64,000 bases of DNA. Source: Dendrobium chrysotoxum. Taxonomy: Eukaryota > Streptophyta > Magnoliopsida > Asparagales > Orchidaceae. The stretch spans positions 34,354,446 through 34,418,445 of the forward strand of contig CM034315.1 in the NCBI GenBank assembly GCA_019925795.1, given 5' to 3'. The position numbers were made by a program, and so were the translations under genes. Below the pieces are notes generated by a model. It was not told where the DNA came from. It did no database searches and saw only the letters and a program-made list of their open reading frames with translations. Shown here piece by piece: positions 44,621 to 56,602 of the stretch; position 1 is the stretch's first letter; the number at the start of each line of letters is the position of its first letter.

Positions 44621-46432
44621 ATGGCTAACTGTAACAATCGTAATACTGCTGAAGGTTATTCTATAACTAGACCACCGTTGTTTGATAACATTCCATTTGA
44701 TTTTTGGAAAACACGCATGTCTACTTTTCTTCAGTCTATTGATTATCGCATGTGGATGTTAGTTAAGGACGGATACGAACCACCTTTTCGAATGGTTAAC
44801 AATGTGAAAACTGAATTGCCGTTTGCTGATTGGACGTTTGATGATCAAGATTTAGCACAGTTAAATGCCAAATGTTTGAACTGTTTCTTTTGTGCTTTAA
44901 AATCTGAGGACTATATGCGTGTTTCTACTTGTACAACGGGAAAAGAGATTTGGGATAGATTATGTATAACATATGAAGGTACAACTGAAGTCAAACAGTC
45001 TAGGTTAAACATCTTGTTACATGATTACGAACTTTTTCGCATGAAACCTAGTGAGACTATTTCAGAAATGTACACAAGGTTCACTCAGATTGTTACCTCT
45101 TTGCATGCTTTAGGTAGAGAACTTACCAACTACGAAAGAGTGAACAAGATTCTTAGATGTTTGCCTGCTTCTTATGATGCTAAGATTACTGCTATTACTG
45201 AATCCAAAGATTTAAATACTTACTCTATTGACAGCTTACTTGGATCACTCATTGCTTACGAGCAAGGGGTGAACCAAAGGCAACTTGATGCAGGTGAACG
45301 CAAGAAAGAGAAGACAGTGGCACTAAAGGCCAAAGATTCAGATGCTAGCACTTCCGGGTCTGATAGCGATGATGTTGCCTTAATCACAAGGCAATTCAAA
45401 AGCTTTCTAAGGAAGAAACATAAGAACCATCAGAAGTGGAACAAGGGTAAGTTCAATAAAAACTTTAAGGGTTCATCTGAATCGGTTTGTTTTGAATGCA
45501 TGAAGCCCGGACACATTAAGGCTGATTGTCCAACACTTAAAGCTCACTCAAGCAAGGAGAAGGGTGAGGAGAAACCAAAGTACAGAAAGGACAAGAAGCG
45601 GATTCAGAAGGCGTTCTGGGCAGACTCTGCATCCGACTCTTCTGAGACTGAAGCTGAAGAGGAGGAAACAAACTTGTGTTTGATGGCTGATGATCACCCT
45701 GGTCAGTCCGACCAGGAAGAGGTATGTGAGCTTACTTACAATCAGTTATTTGAAGTTTCTGAAAAGATTCATACATCATATAGGAAGCTTAAGAAAACCC
45801 ATGCTAGTTTGAAACTAGATTATCTGACTTTGCAAAAAGAGCATGAAGTGTTGATTAAGGATCATTCCACCATTGATAGCAATCACATGTCTTTACTAGA
45901 TGAGTTTGATGAACTGAATAAAAAGCATTCTGATTTAATTGTTGAGCATAACTTGTTAAAAACAGCGCATGTTGAATTAGAACTTGCTTTTAAGAAAGTG
46001 AATGATTTGGCATCTGAGTTAGAAAGTATTGAAAGTGCAAAAACGTTTGAAATTGGAAGTTTAAACAAACACATTGAGTTTTTGAAAGTGAAAATCAGTT
46101 CTTTTGAAAATAACAAAACACCGCCTACTTTTGAACAATTTTATGCACCGCCACCTTTTAAAAATTCTGTTGCAAGTTCTTCAAAGCATGTTTCATACAC
46201 TACTAGGAAGAGGCACTATCACTCACGACATTTAGTTAATCCTTTTCCTGGTGTTAGATGTTTTTCATGTGGCATGTTAGGACACATATCACACACTTGT
46301 ACTATTCACCGTAGTACACATTGGGTGTGGAGACCCAAACTGCCTGTTGCACAGCACAGCACACATGCATCGCATTCTTCTTTTCATAAGAAGGAACCCA
46401 AACCTGTTTGGGTTCCTAAGACTGACATTTGA
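44621..46432 (+). CDS. gag: Sirevirus Gag, 603 aa, intact
   Basis: Starts MANCNNRNTAEGYSITRPPL shortly after the primer site. It has a helical capsid-like region at residues ~20-220 (VKQSRLNILLHDYELFRMKP). A CCHC zinc knuckle CFECMKPGHIKADC lies at ~290. An acidic Ser-rich linker at ~335-355 is followed by a long coiled coil at ~375-510 (Lys/Glu/Leu-rich heptads). The second CCHC, CFSCGMLGHISHTC, is at ~547, with a basic His-rich tail ending VWVPKTDI-stop. The large gag with two knuckles and a coiled coil fits Sireviruses. It forms the particle and binds element RNA. Pol follows after a stop in a different frame. Confidence 0.95.
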   Translation: MANCNNRNTAEGYSITRPPLFDNIPFDFWKTRMSTFLQSIDYRMWMLVKDGYEPPFRMVNNVKTELPFADWTFDDQDLAQLNAKCLNCFFCALKSEDYMRVSTCTTGKEIWDRLCITYEGTTEVKQSRLNILLHDYELFRMKPSETISEMYTRFTQIVTSLHALGRELTNYERVNKILRCLPASYDAKITAITESKDLNTYSIDSLLGSLIAYEQGVNQRQLDAGERKKEKTVALKAKDSDASTSGSDSDDVALITRQFKSFLRKKHKNHQKWNKGKFNKNFKGSSESVCFECMKPGHIKADCPTLKAHSSKEKGEEKPKYRKDKKRIQKAFWADSASDSSETEAEEEETNLCLMADDHPGQSDQEEVCELTYNQLFEVSEKIHTSYRKLKKTHASLKLDYLTLQKEHEVLIKDHSTIDSNHMSLLDEFDELNKKHSDLIVEHNLLKTAHVELELAFKKVNDLASELESIESAKTFEIGSLNKHIEFLKVKISSFENNKTPPTFEQFYAPPPFKNSVASSSKHVSYTTRKRHYHSRHLVNPFPGVRCFSCGMLGHISHTCTIHRSTHWVWRPKLPVAQHSTHASHSSFHKKEPKPVWVPKTDI

Positions 46433-46443
46433 TGATTTTGTAG

Positions 46444-49400
46444 GTGTGCTCTCACACAAGACCTCGTGAGAGCATGTGGTACCTGGATAGCGGATGTTCT
46501 AGACATATGACTGGAGATGCAAATCAGTTCATTTCGCTGGAGGCCAGAGCTGGAGGCAAGGTTACACTTGGAGATAACACCACTAGGAAGGTGGTAGGAA
46601 CAGGTATGATTGGTGATTCAAAGAATTTTGTGATTGATAATGTTTTGCTTGTAGATGGACTGAAACACAACCTGCTGAGCATCAGTCAACTCTGCGACAA
46701 GGGATACAGCATCAAATTCCTGCCCACTGGCTGCATTTTAAGCTTAAATGATGAAGTTGTTTTGCAGGGGCAAAGGATCAACAACGTCTACAAGCTGGAT
46801 GTAAGTAGCATCAAATCTGATAATTCAATTTGCTTAAAAAACTGCTGCTGATGAGTCTTGGTTATGGCATAGGAGATTGTGTCATGCCAGTATGAAAACC
46901 CTTAGGAGAGTCACCCAAAAGGACTTAGTTAGAGGTGTGCCCAAGCTTAAGTTCACTAAGGATCACCTGTGTGATGCCTGTCAGTTGGGGAAGCAAGTCC
47001 AGTCCCCTTTTCACTCTGTTAAGGACATTAGCACCTCTAGACCTTTAGAAGTTCTTCACATGGACCTCTTTGGACCCATTAGCACTACCAGCTTAGGGGG
47101 GAGAGTCTATGGTTTTGTGATTGTTGATGATTATTCAAGATTCACTTGGGTTAAGTTTTTGTCACACAAATCTGAGTCATTTGATGAGTTTAGATCTTTC
47201 TCTACTTGGATTCAGAAGAAGTTAGGATGTGAGATTATTACCATCCATAGTGATCACGGAGGGGAGTTTGAAAATAAAAGATTTGGAAGTTTTTGTGAGA
47301 ATCATGGGATTAGTCACAATTTTTCAGCTCCTAGGACCCCTCAGCAGAACGGGGTAGCTGAAAGGAAGAACAGGACCTTAGTGGAAGCCGCTAGAGCCAT
47401 GCTTGCCGAGTATTCACTTCCTAAATACTATTGGGCTGAAGCGGTAAACACTGCCTGTTATGTGCTGAATAGGGTAAATGTGAGAGTCAAGCTGAACAAG
47501 ACACCTTATGAGATCATTAAGGGTAGAACACCAAATCTGTCCCACCTCCATGTCTTTGGCTGTAAGGTTTTCATTCTAAACAACGGGAAGTCACCCTTAG
47601 GAAAATTTGACCCCAAATCTGATGAAGGAGTGTTCTTAGGATATTCAAGTGTGGGGAAATCCTTTAGGGTGTTCAATAGGAGGACTTTGGTGGTGGAAGA
47701 AACAACCCATGTAGTGTTTGATGAATCTGATCCTAAGGAGTCTAGATCTGAAGTAGAAGATGAAGAGATTGTTGAGGTTACCCAAGGAGTTGGAAATACA
47801 AATTTGGAGGAAAGGGTAGAACCTCAAACCCCATTGCCTAGAGATTGGAGATATTCTTCGAGTCATCCTAAAGAACTGATCTTAGGAGACCCTTCTGAAG
47901 GTGTTAGGACTAGGCATGGACTTAGGAAGGAAGTAAACCATTCTGCCTTTATCTCAATGACTGAACCCACCAACATCAATCAAGCCTTGTCGGATGAGTT
48001 TTGGATTTTAGCTATGCAGGAAGAATTGAATCAATTTGTAAGGAATGATGTTTGGGAGTTAGTAGAAAGACCTAGAAACCAAAGTATTGTGGGAACCAAG
48101 TGGGTCTTTAAGAATAAGATGAATGATTCTGGTGTGGTGGTGAGAAATAAGGCAAGATTGGTGGCTAAGGGGTATAATCAGATAGAAGGGATAGATTTTG
48201 AGGAAACTTTTGCCCCTGTAGCTAGATTGGAAGCCATTAGAGTGCTACTAGCCTTTGCCTGTTATAAGGGATTTAAGCTGTTTCAAATGGATGTCAAGAG
48301 TGCCTTTTTAAATGGGGTAATTAAAGAAGATGTTTTTGTAGAACAACCCCCAGGTTTTGAGAGTTCCCAATATCCAAGTCATGTCTATAAATTAAAAAAG
48401 GCCTTATATGGATTGAAACAGGCACCAAGAGCTTGGTATGAGAGGCTTAGCACATTCCTGTTAGAAAGAGAGTTTGTTAAGGGGAGCGTAGACACCACCC
48501 TTTTTCTGAGGAGAATAGGAGATGACTTACTCATTGTCCAGATTTATGTTGATGATATAATTTTTGGATCTTCTGATAAATATTTATGTGATGAGTTTTC
48601 CAAAACAATGAGTAAGGAGTTTGAGATGAGTATGATGGGAGAATTGTCCTACTTTTTGGGGTTTAGCATAAGGCAAACAGATGATGGAACTTTTCTCAAT
48701 CAATCAAAATACACTAAGGACATTTTGAAGAAATATGAAATGGACAAAGCCAAGCCAATCAATACTCCCATGCCCTCCTCAGTTCAGTTAGATAAGGATT
48801 CGAATGGAAAATCTGTTGATCAGAAGAAGTATAGAGGGATAATAGGTTCACTGCTTTACCTGACTGCTAGCCGACCCGATATCATGTTTAGTGTCTGTCT
48901 TTGTGCTAGGTTTCAGGCTGATCCTAAAGAGTCCCACCTGACTGCTGTTAAGAGAATTCTTAGATATCTTTTAGGGACCCCAAACCTAGGAATTTGGTAC
49001 CCTAGGCACAGCACCTCTTTTGAGATCATTGGATATTCTGACTCTGACTTTGCGGGGTGTAGGGTGGATAGGAAGAGTACCTCTGGGACTTGTCAATTCA
49101 TAGGACAGTCGTTAGTCTCCTGGTCCAGTAGAAAACAGAACTCAGTTGCACTTTCCACTGCTGAAGCTGAGTACATTGCCTTAGGAAGTTGTGTGGCCCA
49201 AGTTCTTTGGTTGAAACAACAAGTCTTGGATTTAGGAGTACCCGTTGGCACAATTTCTGTTCTGTGTGATAATACCAGTGCCATCTGTATCTCTAAGAAT
49301 CCAATCCAACATTCTAGGACCAAACACATTGACATTAGGCATCACTTCATTAGGGACCATGTTACAAAAGGGGACATTGAGCTACATCATGTAGCAACTG

Positions 49401-49495
49401 AAAATCAGCTGGCTGACATATTCACTAAACCACTGGCCTTTGACTCATTCAGCATTTTGAGAACCAGATTAGGAGTGATTGATATAAATGCTTGA
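46444..49495 (+). pseudogene. pol: Sirevirus Pol (protease, integrase, RT, RNase H) with one frameshift
   Basis: 46444-46851 encodes the protease (MWYLDSGCSRHMTGD, active site DSG) and the start of integrase, ending early. 46877-49495 (872 aa) continues in another frame: LCDACQLGK finger, integrase DDE core (HMDLFGP, then [10 protein letters not shown]), RT with [12 protein letters not shown] catalytic box at about residue 566, and RNase H with [16 protein letters not shown] and [12 protein letters not shown]. The break is one extra base in an A-run at about 46836-46841 (TTAAAAAACTG), compared with the third element's sequence at the same codons. All catalytic motifs are otherwise intact, so this is a recent lesion or a base-call error. 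Confidence 0.9.
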
Positions 49496-50961
49496 TTCTG
49501 ATGACTGCTGATGTATTATCTTTCTGATTGGTATTCTGATTTCTGTTAGTTAGGTTTAGTTTTTTTTTATTTCTGATTTCTATTAGTTAGTTTTTGGCTT
49601 TGATTATTTACTTTCAGTTGATTTTATGTTTTTGCTGATTTCTGTTTTAGCCTTATTGTTAGTTTGATTTGAGTATTTACTCTGATATGATTTTATACTT
49701 TTTTTATTCACTGGTTCATATCTTGCACTTATTGTTTTATGCTTTTCAAGATCTGATCACCGCTCACTACTTCTGGTGATCTGAATTTTTGACTGAGAGT
49801 TTTTACCTTGGTTTGGTTTGGAAGCTGATAAGCAGTGATTGACTTCGCTGAATCTGTTAAAGGGGAGAAACATTGATAATTGTTTCTCTTCCTCTAACTC
49901 CTTTTCTGGTGTGTAGTTTCTTTTGAATAAAAATCCTTTTCAAAATTAAAATGTTAGTTTTTGAAATAGAGATTATTTTATCTTCCTACAGTAATCTGCC
50001 TCATATCAATAGTATTTTTCAAAGTCTTGAGTCATTAGTTTGATTTTTTAAATCAAGTGATTGCATTTATCATATGTTGTATGGGTTTTGTTTTGTGAAT
50101 CGTTCTTCCTTACTGCGGAGAGTCATCTCCTATGTCTGGAAGATAATCTCACAGCTGAAACTCTTTAATGATTATGAAAAGGAGAAAGCTTATAAAAGAT
50201 GCGCAGTGCGCCAGATAATTTGAAAAAGAGGCATAAAATGAGCCCAAAACTGAAAAGATGCAAAATTGCCAAGTTGGATACACAAAGTGTATCAAAAATC
50301 AAAAGATGCGCAAAGCGCCAATCAATTTGAAAAAGAGGCACAAAATGAGCCCAACACAAGCTTTCTTTCCTTTCAGATTATTAAATGTCTTAGAGAAATC
50401 TGTGCGCCACTTAATATTTTCAAAAGCTTGAGTTTTGAAAATCCCGATTTCTGATTTTTTACTTTGTAACACTATTATATCAGATATTTTTCTGGAACGA
50501 GGCTTGAAAGGATTTCTTTTCAAATCTAATGTCTTTTATTCTGAATCGGATTTTTGTTTTGAAAGAGGTTTGCATCGATAAGGTGCCCGGGGTCAGAGTT
50601 ACGAAAGTTGATTATTTCCAACCTTTTTGGATTTCAGCGCTGTCAATCATCCTGTCATTGGTTTTTGAATCTAAAATCAAGGAAAAATTCTGATTTTCCT
50701 GTTTTGTTGTTGTTCTATGTATGTTTTATTTTATATTTTATTTCCGTGTTATGTTTTTCCCTCCTCCTTTTTGTGATGTCAAAAGGGGGAGTCAGTTGTA
50801 GTCGTGTCTGTTTCTATTTTCTGAGTCATGTTTTCTGTATTGTTTGAGCTGTTAAATGAAAATTTAAAAAATGTGTGTTTTGTTTGATTTCTTAGTTTCA
50901 TTTTATTTTCATCTTAGTTTCATTTTATTTTCAGACTACTTTACAAATGTTTGTCATCATC
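49496..50961 (+). other. Post-pol spacer of the young Sirevirus
   Basis: T-rich, no supportable gene and no palindrome pairs. Holds a duplicated ~100-bp segment (RATGCGCARWGCGCCARW...AATGAGCCCAA at ~50198 and ~50304) and an upstream polypurine-like AAAAGGGGGAGT at 50783. Multiple PPT-like tracts are a known Sirevirus trait. The old and third elements carry ORF3 in this interval; here it is missing. Confidence 0.75.
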
Positions 50962-50975
50962 AAAAAGGGGGAGAT
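50962..50975 (+). other. Polypurine tract of the young Sirevirus
   Basis: TTTGTCATCATCAAAAAGG precedes GGGAGAT and the LTR, the strongly conserved Sirevirus PPT context. Confidence 0.95.
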
Positions 50976-52632
50976 TGTTGCAAATCTGATTTTGATGATG
51001 ACAAACATGTTTCCAGTGTATTTTTCTTGGCTAATCAGTTTCAGGCACAAAAGACCGCAAGCTACTCAAGCCAACTCAAGATCGGGTCCAAGTGTGTCAA
51101 ATGTATGATTTTTTCTTTTATTGAGTCAATTATAATGTAACTGATTCCCTAGCTAAGTAACCTTGCACACACACACTCAGGGAGAGAGATTGAGTGAATT
51201 AGAGTTTCTGTTAAATTTTTGTTCAGATCGTCCTGGACGATATCCACATCGTCCTGGACGATCCAGTTAAAACAGAAACCCTAATTAGGGCGACTGAGTT
51301 AAGAGGGTCTGATTAAGCAGATCGTCCTGGACGATCTTTGGATCGTACGGGACGATATGCTCAAATCAGAAATTTCCAGCCGCCAGATTAAGTTAGGCAA
51401 GTTTTATTTTAAGTATTTTGGTCTGATCGTCCCGGACGATACGTGTATCGTCCTGGACGATTCACTACAATCATGCCTAAATTAGTCTGGTAATTAAGGA
51501 AAGCGATTAATGTTTAATTGATACGATCACATCGTCCTGGACGATCGCAGGATCGTCCCGGACGATCGTGATCGTCTTGTGCATTTCAGCTGTACGTCCA
51601 GAACTATGTACAGGACGATTTGGGGCCTTTTTGAACTAATCGTACCGGACGATTACCATATCGTCCGGGACGATCAAGTCATTTTTTGGTCGTCCAGCAC
51701 AGATTTCTCTGGACGACCCGAACTGTCTTCTGGACGATTTCCTTCAATTTGAACTAATCGTCCCGGACGATCGCAGGATCGTACGGGACGATATGAACAA
51801 CTTTTTCTACTGATCGTCCAGAAGAGCCAGATCGTCCAGGCTGAAACAGCTGAATTTGAACTGATCATACAGGACGATCTACCGATCGTCCTGGACGATC
51901 TTGGCCGACAAGTTGAGATTTAGGGCAAGTTTTAAGCCCTCCTTTAAAAGAACTTTTTCCTAGATTTGGAAAAATCTTTTGCTGCCTTCCTTCCCTGAGA
52001 AACCCTAGAGAGAAGAGAGAGTTGGGAGAGAGAGAAGAGATCTTGTGAGGGGGAGTTAGTGAGGGATTCACTAAGGTTGCTCCAAGCACGGATCAGATTC
52101 GTCTTCTCCGCTCGTCGTCTGTCGTCTAGTCGGTGTTCTTCGTGGGAGGATCGTTCGCAAGAAGATCCGGGGTTCTCTGCCCGCTTCAGGTGGAAGCAAA
52201 AGGAGTTCGAAGGTTCTCTGCCTGCTTCAGGAGGAAGCGAAAGGAGGTCAGGTTCTCTGCCTCACCGTGTGGTGAAAAGGAGGTATTTTGTACAGGCTTC
52301 TCCGCCTTGCTGTGGGAGCAAAAGGAGAGTCACTTTCGTTTAGTGCAATACCCGGAGGGGAGGCTCCGGGGAGTGGACGTAGGTCAAGTTGACCGAACCA
52401 CTATAAAATTTGGTTTGCTTTTCTGATTCAGTTTTGCACTTTACTTTTCAATATAAACTGCTTGGGTGATTATCGTTGGTTGATCTTTTCGTTATTGTTT
52501 ACTTGTTTCCGCTGCTAAGTATCGAAAAGATTTTTGTTGTTATCGTGAAATTTTTAAATAACCAATTCACCCCCCCTCTTGGTTAGCCTCGGGACTAGTT
52601 CAGTAGGGCTTAACATCCCTTTCGAACTTTCA
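50976..52632 (+). repeat. 3' LTR of the young Sirevirus
   Basis: 1657 bp, ~99.4% identical to the 5' LTR. Differences include G/A at the 13th base, A/G in GTTCAG before the first palindrome, and one extra T near 52553. The palindrome array is at 51227-51899; one palindrome has lost its CpG (GATCATACAGGACGAT). Confidence 0.95.
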
Positions 52633-52637
52633 TATTG

Positions 52638-54153
52638 CATTAACACTAAGTGACTGTTCTTTTGCTCCCACAGAAAGGCAGAGAAGCTTATACAAAATGC
52701 CTTTCCACCAACCTGGTAAGGTAGAGAACCCGAACTCCTTTCGCTTCCTCCTGAAGCAGGCAGAGAACCTGGACTCCTTTCACTTCCTTCTGAAGCAGGC
52801 AGAGAACTTGGATCTTCTTACAGACGATCCTTCCACAGAGACACCAACAAGATAAGAGACGACGACCAGAGAAGATGACTCAAATCCTTGCTAGGAGCAA
52901 CCTTTGTGAACACCTCACAAACTTCCCCTCACAAGATCCTCTCTCTCTCTCCCAAACTCTCTCTCTCTCTCTTAAGGTTCTCTCAGGCAAGGAAGGTGGC
53001 AAAAGATCTTCTTGTTTCAAGAAAAAGATTTTAAATAGAAGGGCTAAAAAATAGCCATAAATTACAACTTGTCCTTAAAGATCATCCAGGACGATCGGTA
53101 GATGGCCCTGTGCATTAGTGTAAATCAGACCCTTTTGGCCTAGATGATTTGGTTCTTTTGGACGATTAAAAGACAAATTTTGTTCATATAATCCAGGATA
53201 ATTTTGCGATCATTCTGGATGATTAGTGTAAAATAGGAATATTGTCTAGAGGATAGCTTAGGTTGTCTAGGGCAACTTATGCTAGACGGTCTCAAAATGA
53301 CTTGATCATCCAGGATGATATGTATATTATCCTGTACGATTAGTTCAAAAAGACCAAAATCATCTAGTAGATTCCTCGAGTCGTACAACCAAACTATGCT
53401 AGATGATTATAAAATGACCTGATTATCCTGGACGATATTTTTATTGTCCCGTACGATTAGTTCAAAATTGAGAATATCATCTAGAGGATTGTTCAGGTCG
53501 TCCAGGTGAAATGCTCTGGATGGTCAGGATTTTTAATTAATCATCTAGGATGATCTTGCAATTATCCAGGATGATATGATCGAATCACTCAAACCTTAAT
53601 TACTTTTCTTAATCACCTGACTAATTTTAGCATAATTATAATGGATCATCTAGGATGATACACGCATCGTCCAAGATGATTAAACCAAATAACTAAAAAT
53701 AAAATCTTGCCTATCTTAGTCTAGCAGTTGAGAATTTCTGATTTAAGCATATCATCCTGTATGATGTATATATCGTCAAGGATGATCTGCTTAATCAGAC
53801 CGACTTAGCATGGTCGCCCTAATTAGGGTTTCTATTTTCACTGGATTGTTCGGGACGATATGAATATCATCAAGGATGATTTGAATAAAATTTTAATAGA
53901 AACTCTAACTCACTAAAACTCTCCCCCTGAGTGAGTGTGTACAAGGTTACTTAGCTTGGGGATCCGTTACATTACACTTGACTCAAAAAAGATGAAAAAT
54001 TATATTGAACCTGAAAACACAACCAGACTAACTCAATCTTGAGCTGGCTTGAATTGCAATTGATCCTATGAACCTGAAAGGTTAGACACTCGAACAGAAA
54101 TGAAAAGGTTTACTATCATCAAAATTATAGTCCTTGAATCCAGATTCACAACA
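52638..54153 (-). repeat. 5' LTR of the old Sirevirus, second part
   Basis: Continues from 42908; ends GATTCACAACA followed by TATTG. Carries eight decayed palindrome pairs (53081-53880). Confidence 0.9.
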
Positions 54154-54158
54154 TATTG

Positions 54159-54960
54159 CTCTCAATAGAATCCAACATGACCACCACCATCATTAGTCCA
54201 TTTCCTCTTGACCATCATGGTTGACCCTTTTCATTTTAATGACTATCATTGGTTCTTTGATTGAATGCCATCATTGTCACACCCTCCAGTTATAACCATC
54301 AACACCCCCCCATAATTTTTATATAAGAGGATCTAGTTTTGATCATCACAATTGACATTCAACTTTTACCAAATAGCCACCATGCATAAGGGGACCAAAC
54401 ATTGATCATCATCGGTGGTATTTAACTCTTACCAGATAGCTTTTCCTTCCTTTTATGGGGGAGAATTAGTGCCTTCAAACAAGGATCATGCTTTAATTTC
54501 CACCAATGGTGTTGAACTCTTGCCAATAGCCGCCCTACATATGAGGACTAGACTTTGATGACTGTTGATAGTATTCAACTCTTGCCGGATAATTTTTTCC
54601 TCCTTTTAAGGGGGAGAATTGGAGCTTGGATAAGAGAAGTAGGCATTAATCTTTTCCAAAGGCATTTCACTCTTGCCAGAAGCCATACGATGTAAGAGGA
54701 ATGGTATTTGATCACACTCGTTGGTATTTAATATTTATCAAATAATTTTCCCCTCCTTTATGGGGGAGAACATGAGCCTGTGTAAGAGGACTAGACTTTG
54801 ATCTCCACCAACGATATTTAACTCTTGCTGATACATACCTTGTATAAGAGAGCTTGCTTTTAATCACTAGTAACATTATTCAACTCTTGCAGATAGTTTT
54901 TACCTCACATTAGGGAGAGAATTGGAGCCTGCATAAGAGGACTAGGGATTGATCATCACT
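54159..54960 (+). repeat. ~150-bp degenerate tandem repeat, about 4 units
   Basis: A marker TATGGGGGAGAATT-like word recurs at about 54457, 54608, 54759 and 54914. Units also share ATTCAACTCTTGCC and GAGGACTAGACTTTGAT. It is the continuation, across the Sirevirus insertion, of the region at 33715-37245. Confidence 0.7.
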
Positions 54961-55340
54961 GATAGCCTCCATATTTTTACTAGTCTATTTTCCCCTCAAT
55001 TTATGAGAGAAACTTTGGACTAACTTAGAAGAATCATGCTTTTCTCCCACCCTAAAGGGGGTATTTATACATCCAAAGAGGCATAATTTCGAAAAAAATT
55101 CTAAATTTCTCATGATTTTTCAAAATTTTGTTAAAATTTTTAAAGCCAAAAATCTATTTTTTTTCTTTTTACATAAATGAACAAGAAAAATATTTAAATA
55201 AAAATAAGAATGATGATGATAAATTTTTATATTCCAAAACTTTCTAGAAATTTTTTTATTTTTTAACACAAATTTTTTTCCGTTTCTAAAACTTAAAAAG
55301 AAAATTTATAAAACTTTAAAATAACTAAAAGGGATAGAGC
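54961..55340. other. Unassigned AT-rich sequence
   Basis: A TATTTATACATCC-like word at ~55056 and long A/T runs; no gene. Confidence 0.4.
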
Positions 55341-55780
55341 ATGTGCAATACACACATAGGCACCCACCTGCAGCAAGGGGTGGTTGGCTGGCTTATTGGT
55401 TATTTCAATAATGCTAGTGAATTAATAGAGGAAATGATTATAAATAATTTTCAGTTGCCTTCTGATATGATAAATCCTATGAGAGTAGCTGGTATTTATG
55501 AATCAGATGCTTTATCAATTTTGACTAATAAAGTAGCTGCTATTTCTAGGAAATTATACAAAATTGGAGTTAGTTCAAGATCTAGATCACATATGCTTTT
55601 GGAAGAATAAGATTTGAATTTTGTTGGAGAGAATAGTACTTAAGGGTTGAGATTATTAAAGTCATTGGAAGATAAAATAATCTATATTATAATACTTTCA
55701 AATTAGGTTGGAGGAACCACTATAATTTTAGTTGGAATAATGTTAGGTTTAAATTATGTACATATAAAATCAGTAAAAAA
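55341..55780 (+). pseudogene. Athila-type Ty3/gypsy gag fragment
   Basis: 55380-55615 reads NNASELIEEMIINNFQLPSD, then VAGIYESDALSILTNKVAAI, and after a stop and shift LGWRNHYNFSWNN near 55700-55735. These are the conserved blocks after the capsid in Athila-lineage gag (YELLEEMASNNYQW-like, VAGVYEVDA-like, PGWRNHPNFSW-like). The N-terminal gag is missing and the rest lies beyond the third Sirevirus. It marks an old plus-strand Athila-like element that may own the tandem repeats to its left. Confidence 0.7.
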
Positions 55781-56602
55781 ATTATTGTTTGAGCTATGTT
55801 TGTATAGGAAATATTCAAATCAAGGAAAAAACTTACAAGTGTTTGAAAGTACGAGATGCGCCAAGAGGGGGGGTGAATTGGTATTTTAAAAATTTGACCC
55901 TACGCAAGAGTTCTAATTTTTTTTGTATTTTCGAAATATAATTTAACAACCAATGTGCGGAAGCAATTACAACGATCACAACGATAAAATTGATAACACT
56001 ACGAGATTTAAAAATTGATTTTTCACCAAGCAATTAAAACGCACAAATTTAAAAGCATGAAAAGTAAAGTGCGGTAAACAGGAAAAAACACACCAGAAAT
56101 TTTTATAGTGGTTCGGTCACTTGACCTACGTCCACTCCCCGGAGTCCTCTACTCCGAGATTTGCACTAGTAAAAGTTGACTCTCCTTTTGCCCCCACAGC
56201 AAGGCGGAGAAGCCTTTACAATACTCACTTTCACCTCCCTCGGTGCGGCGGAATACCAAACGCTATGTCACCCTCCCGGTGACGGCAGCGGACCTTCTCC
56301 TTTTTCTCCCTCCTGGAGATGGCAGAGTACCTTGGCGATGTTGATCTTGAAGTGATTCTTCCTTCGAGAACTTTCTTGAAGCTTCTAAAGCCACAAGAGG
56401 AGCAAAGCATGCAGCTAGCTTGGAGCCACCGTGTGATCCCCTCATACTACTTCTCCCTCACGCTCAAGCTCACCTTCACCTTCCTCTCTCAAGCTCTAGA
56501 TCTCTCCAAAAACTTCTCTACCGAATCCCCTTCTTTTTCCTCCAAGCCTCTCACAGCAAAAAGGATTGATCAACAACTGTTCTAGAAAAATAATAAGTTG
56601 TT

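Larger units (their letters stand above)
42909..52632 (+). mobile_element. Young Sirevirus-type copia element, plus strand, nearly intact
   Basis: 9.7 kb with 1656- and 1657-bp LTRs that differ at about ten substitutions and one 1-bp indel (~0.6%), a perfect tRNA-iMet primer site, gag, pol with one frameshift, a 1.5-kb spacer with more than one polypurine-like tract, and the conserved terminal PPT. It is inserted in opposite orientation in the LTR of a related older element. It has no ORF3. Confidence 0.95.
37246..54153 (-). mobile_element. Old Sirevirus-type copia element lacking pol, minus strand, interrupted by a younger Sirevirus
   Basis: LTRs at 37246-39044 (3') and 42583-42908 plus 52638-54153 (5') flank a primer site, a decayed gag, a spacer and the tail of an ORF3 related to 58123-59241. 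No integrase, RT or RNase H sequence remains: after the second gag zinc knuckle near 40870 the sequence passes directly into spacer. The younger element at 42909-52632 interrupts the 5' LTR. The LTRs differ at many sites and most CpGs have decayed, so it is much older than its guest. Confidence 0.9.
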
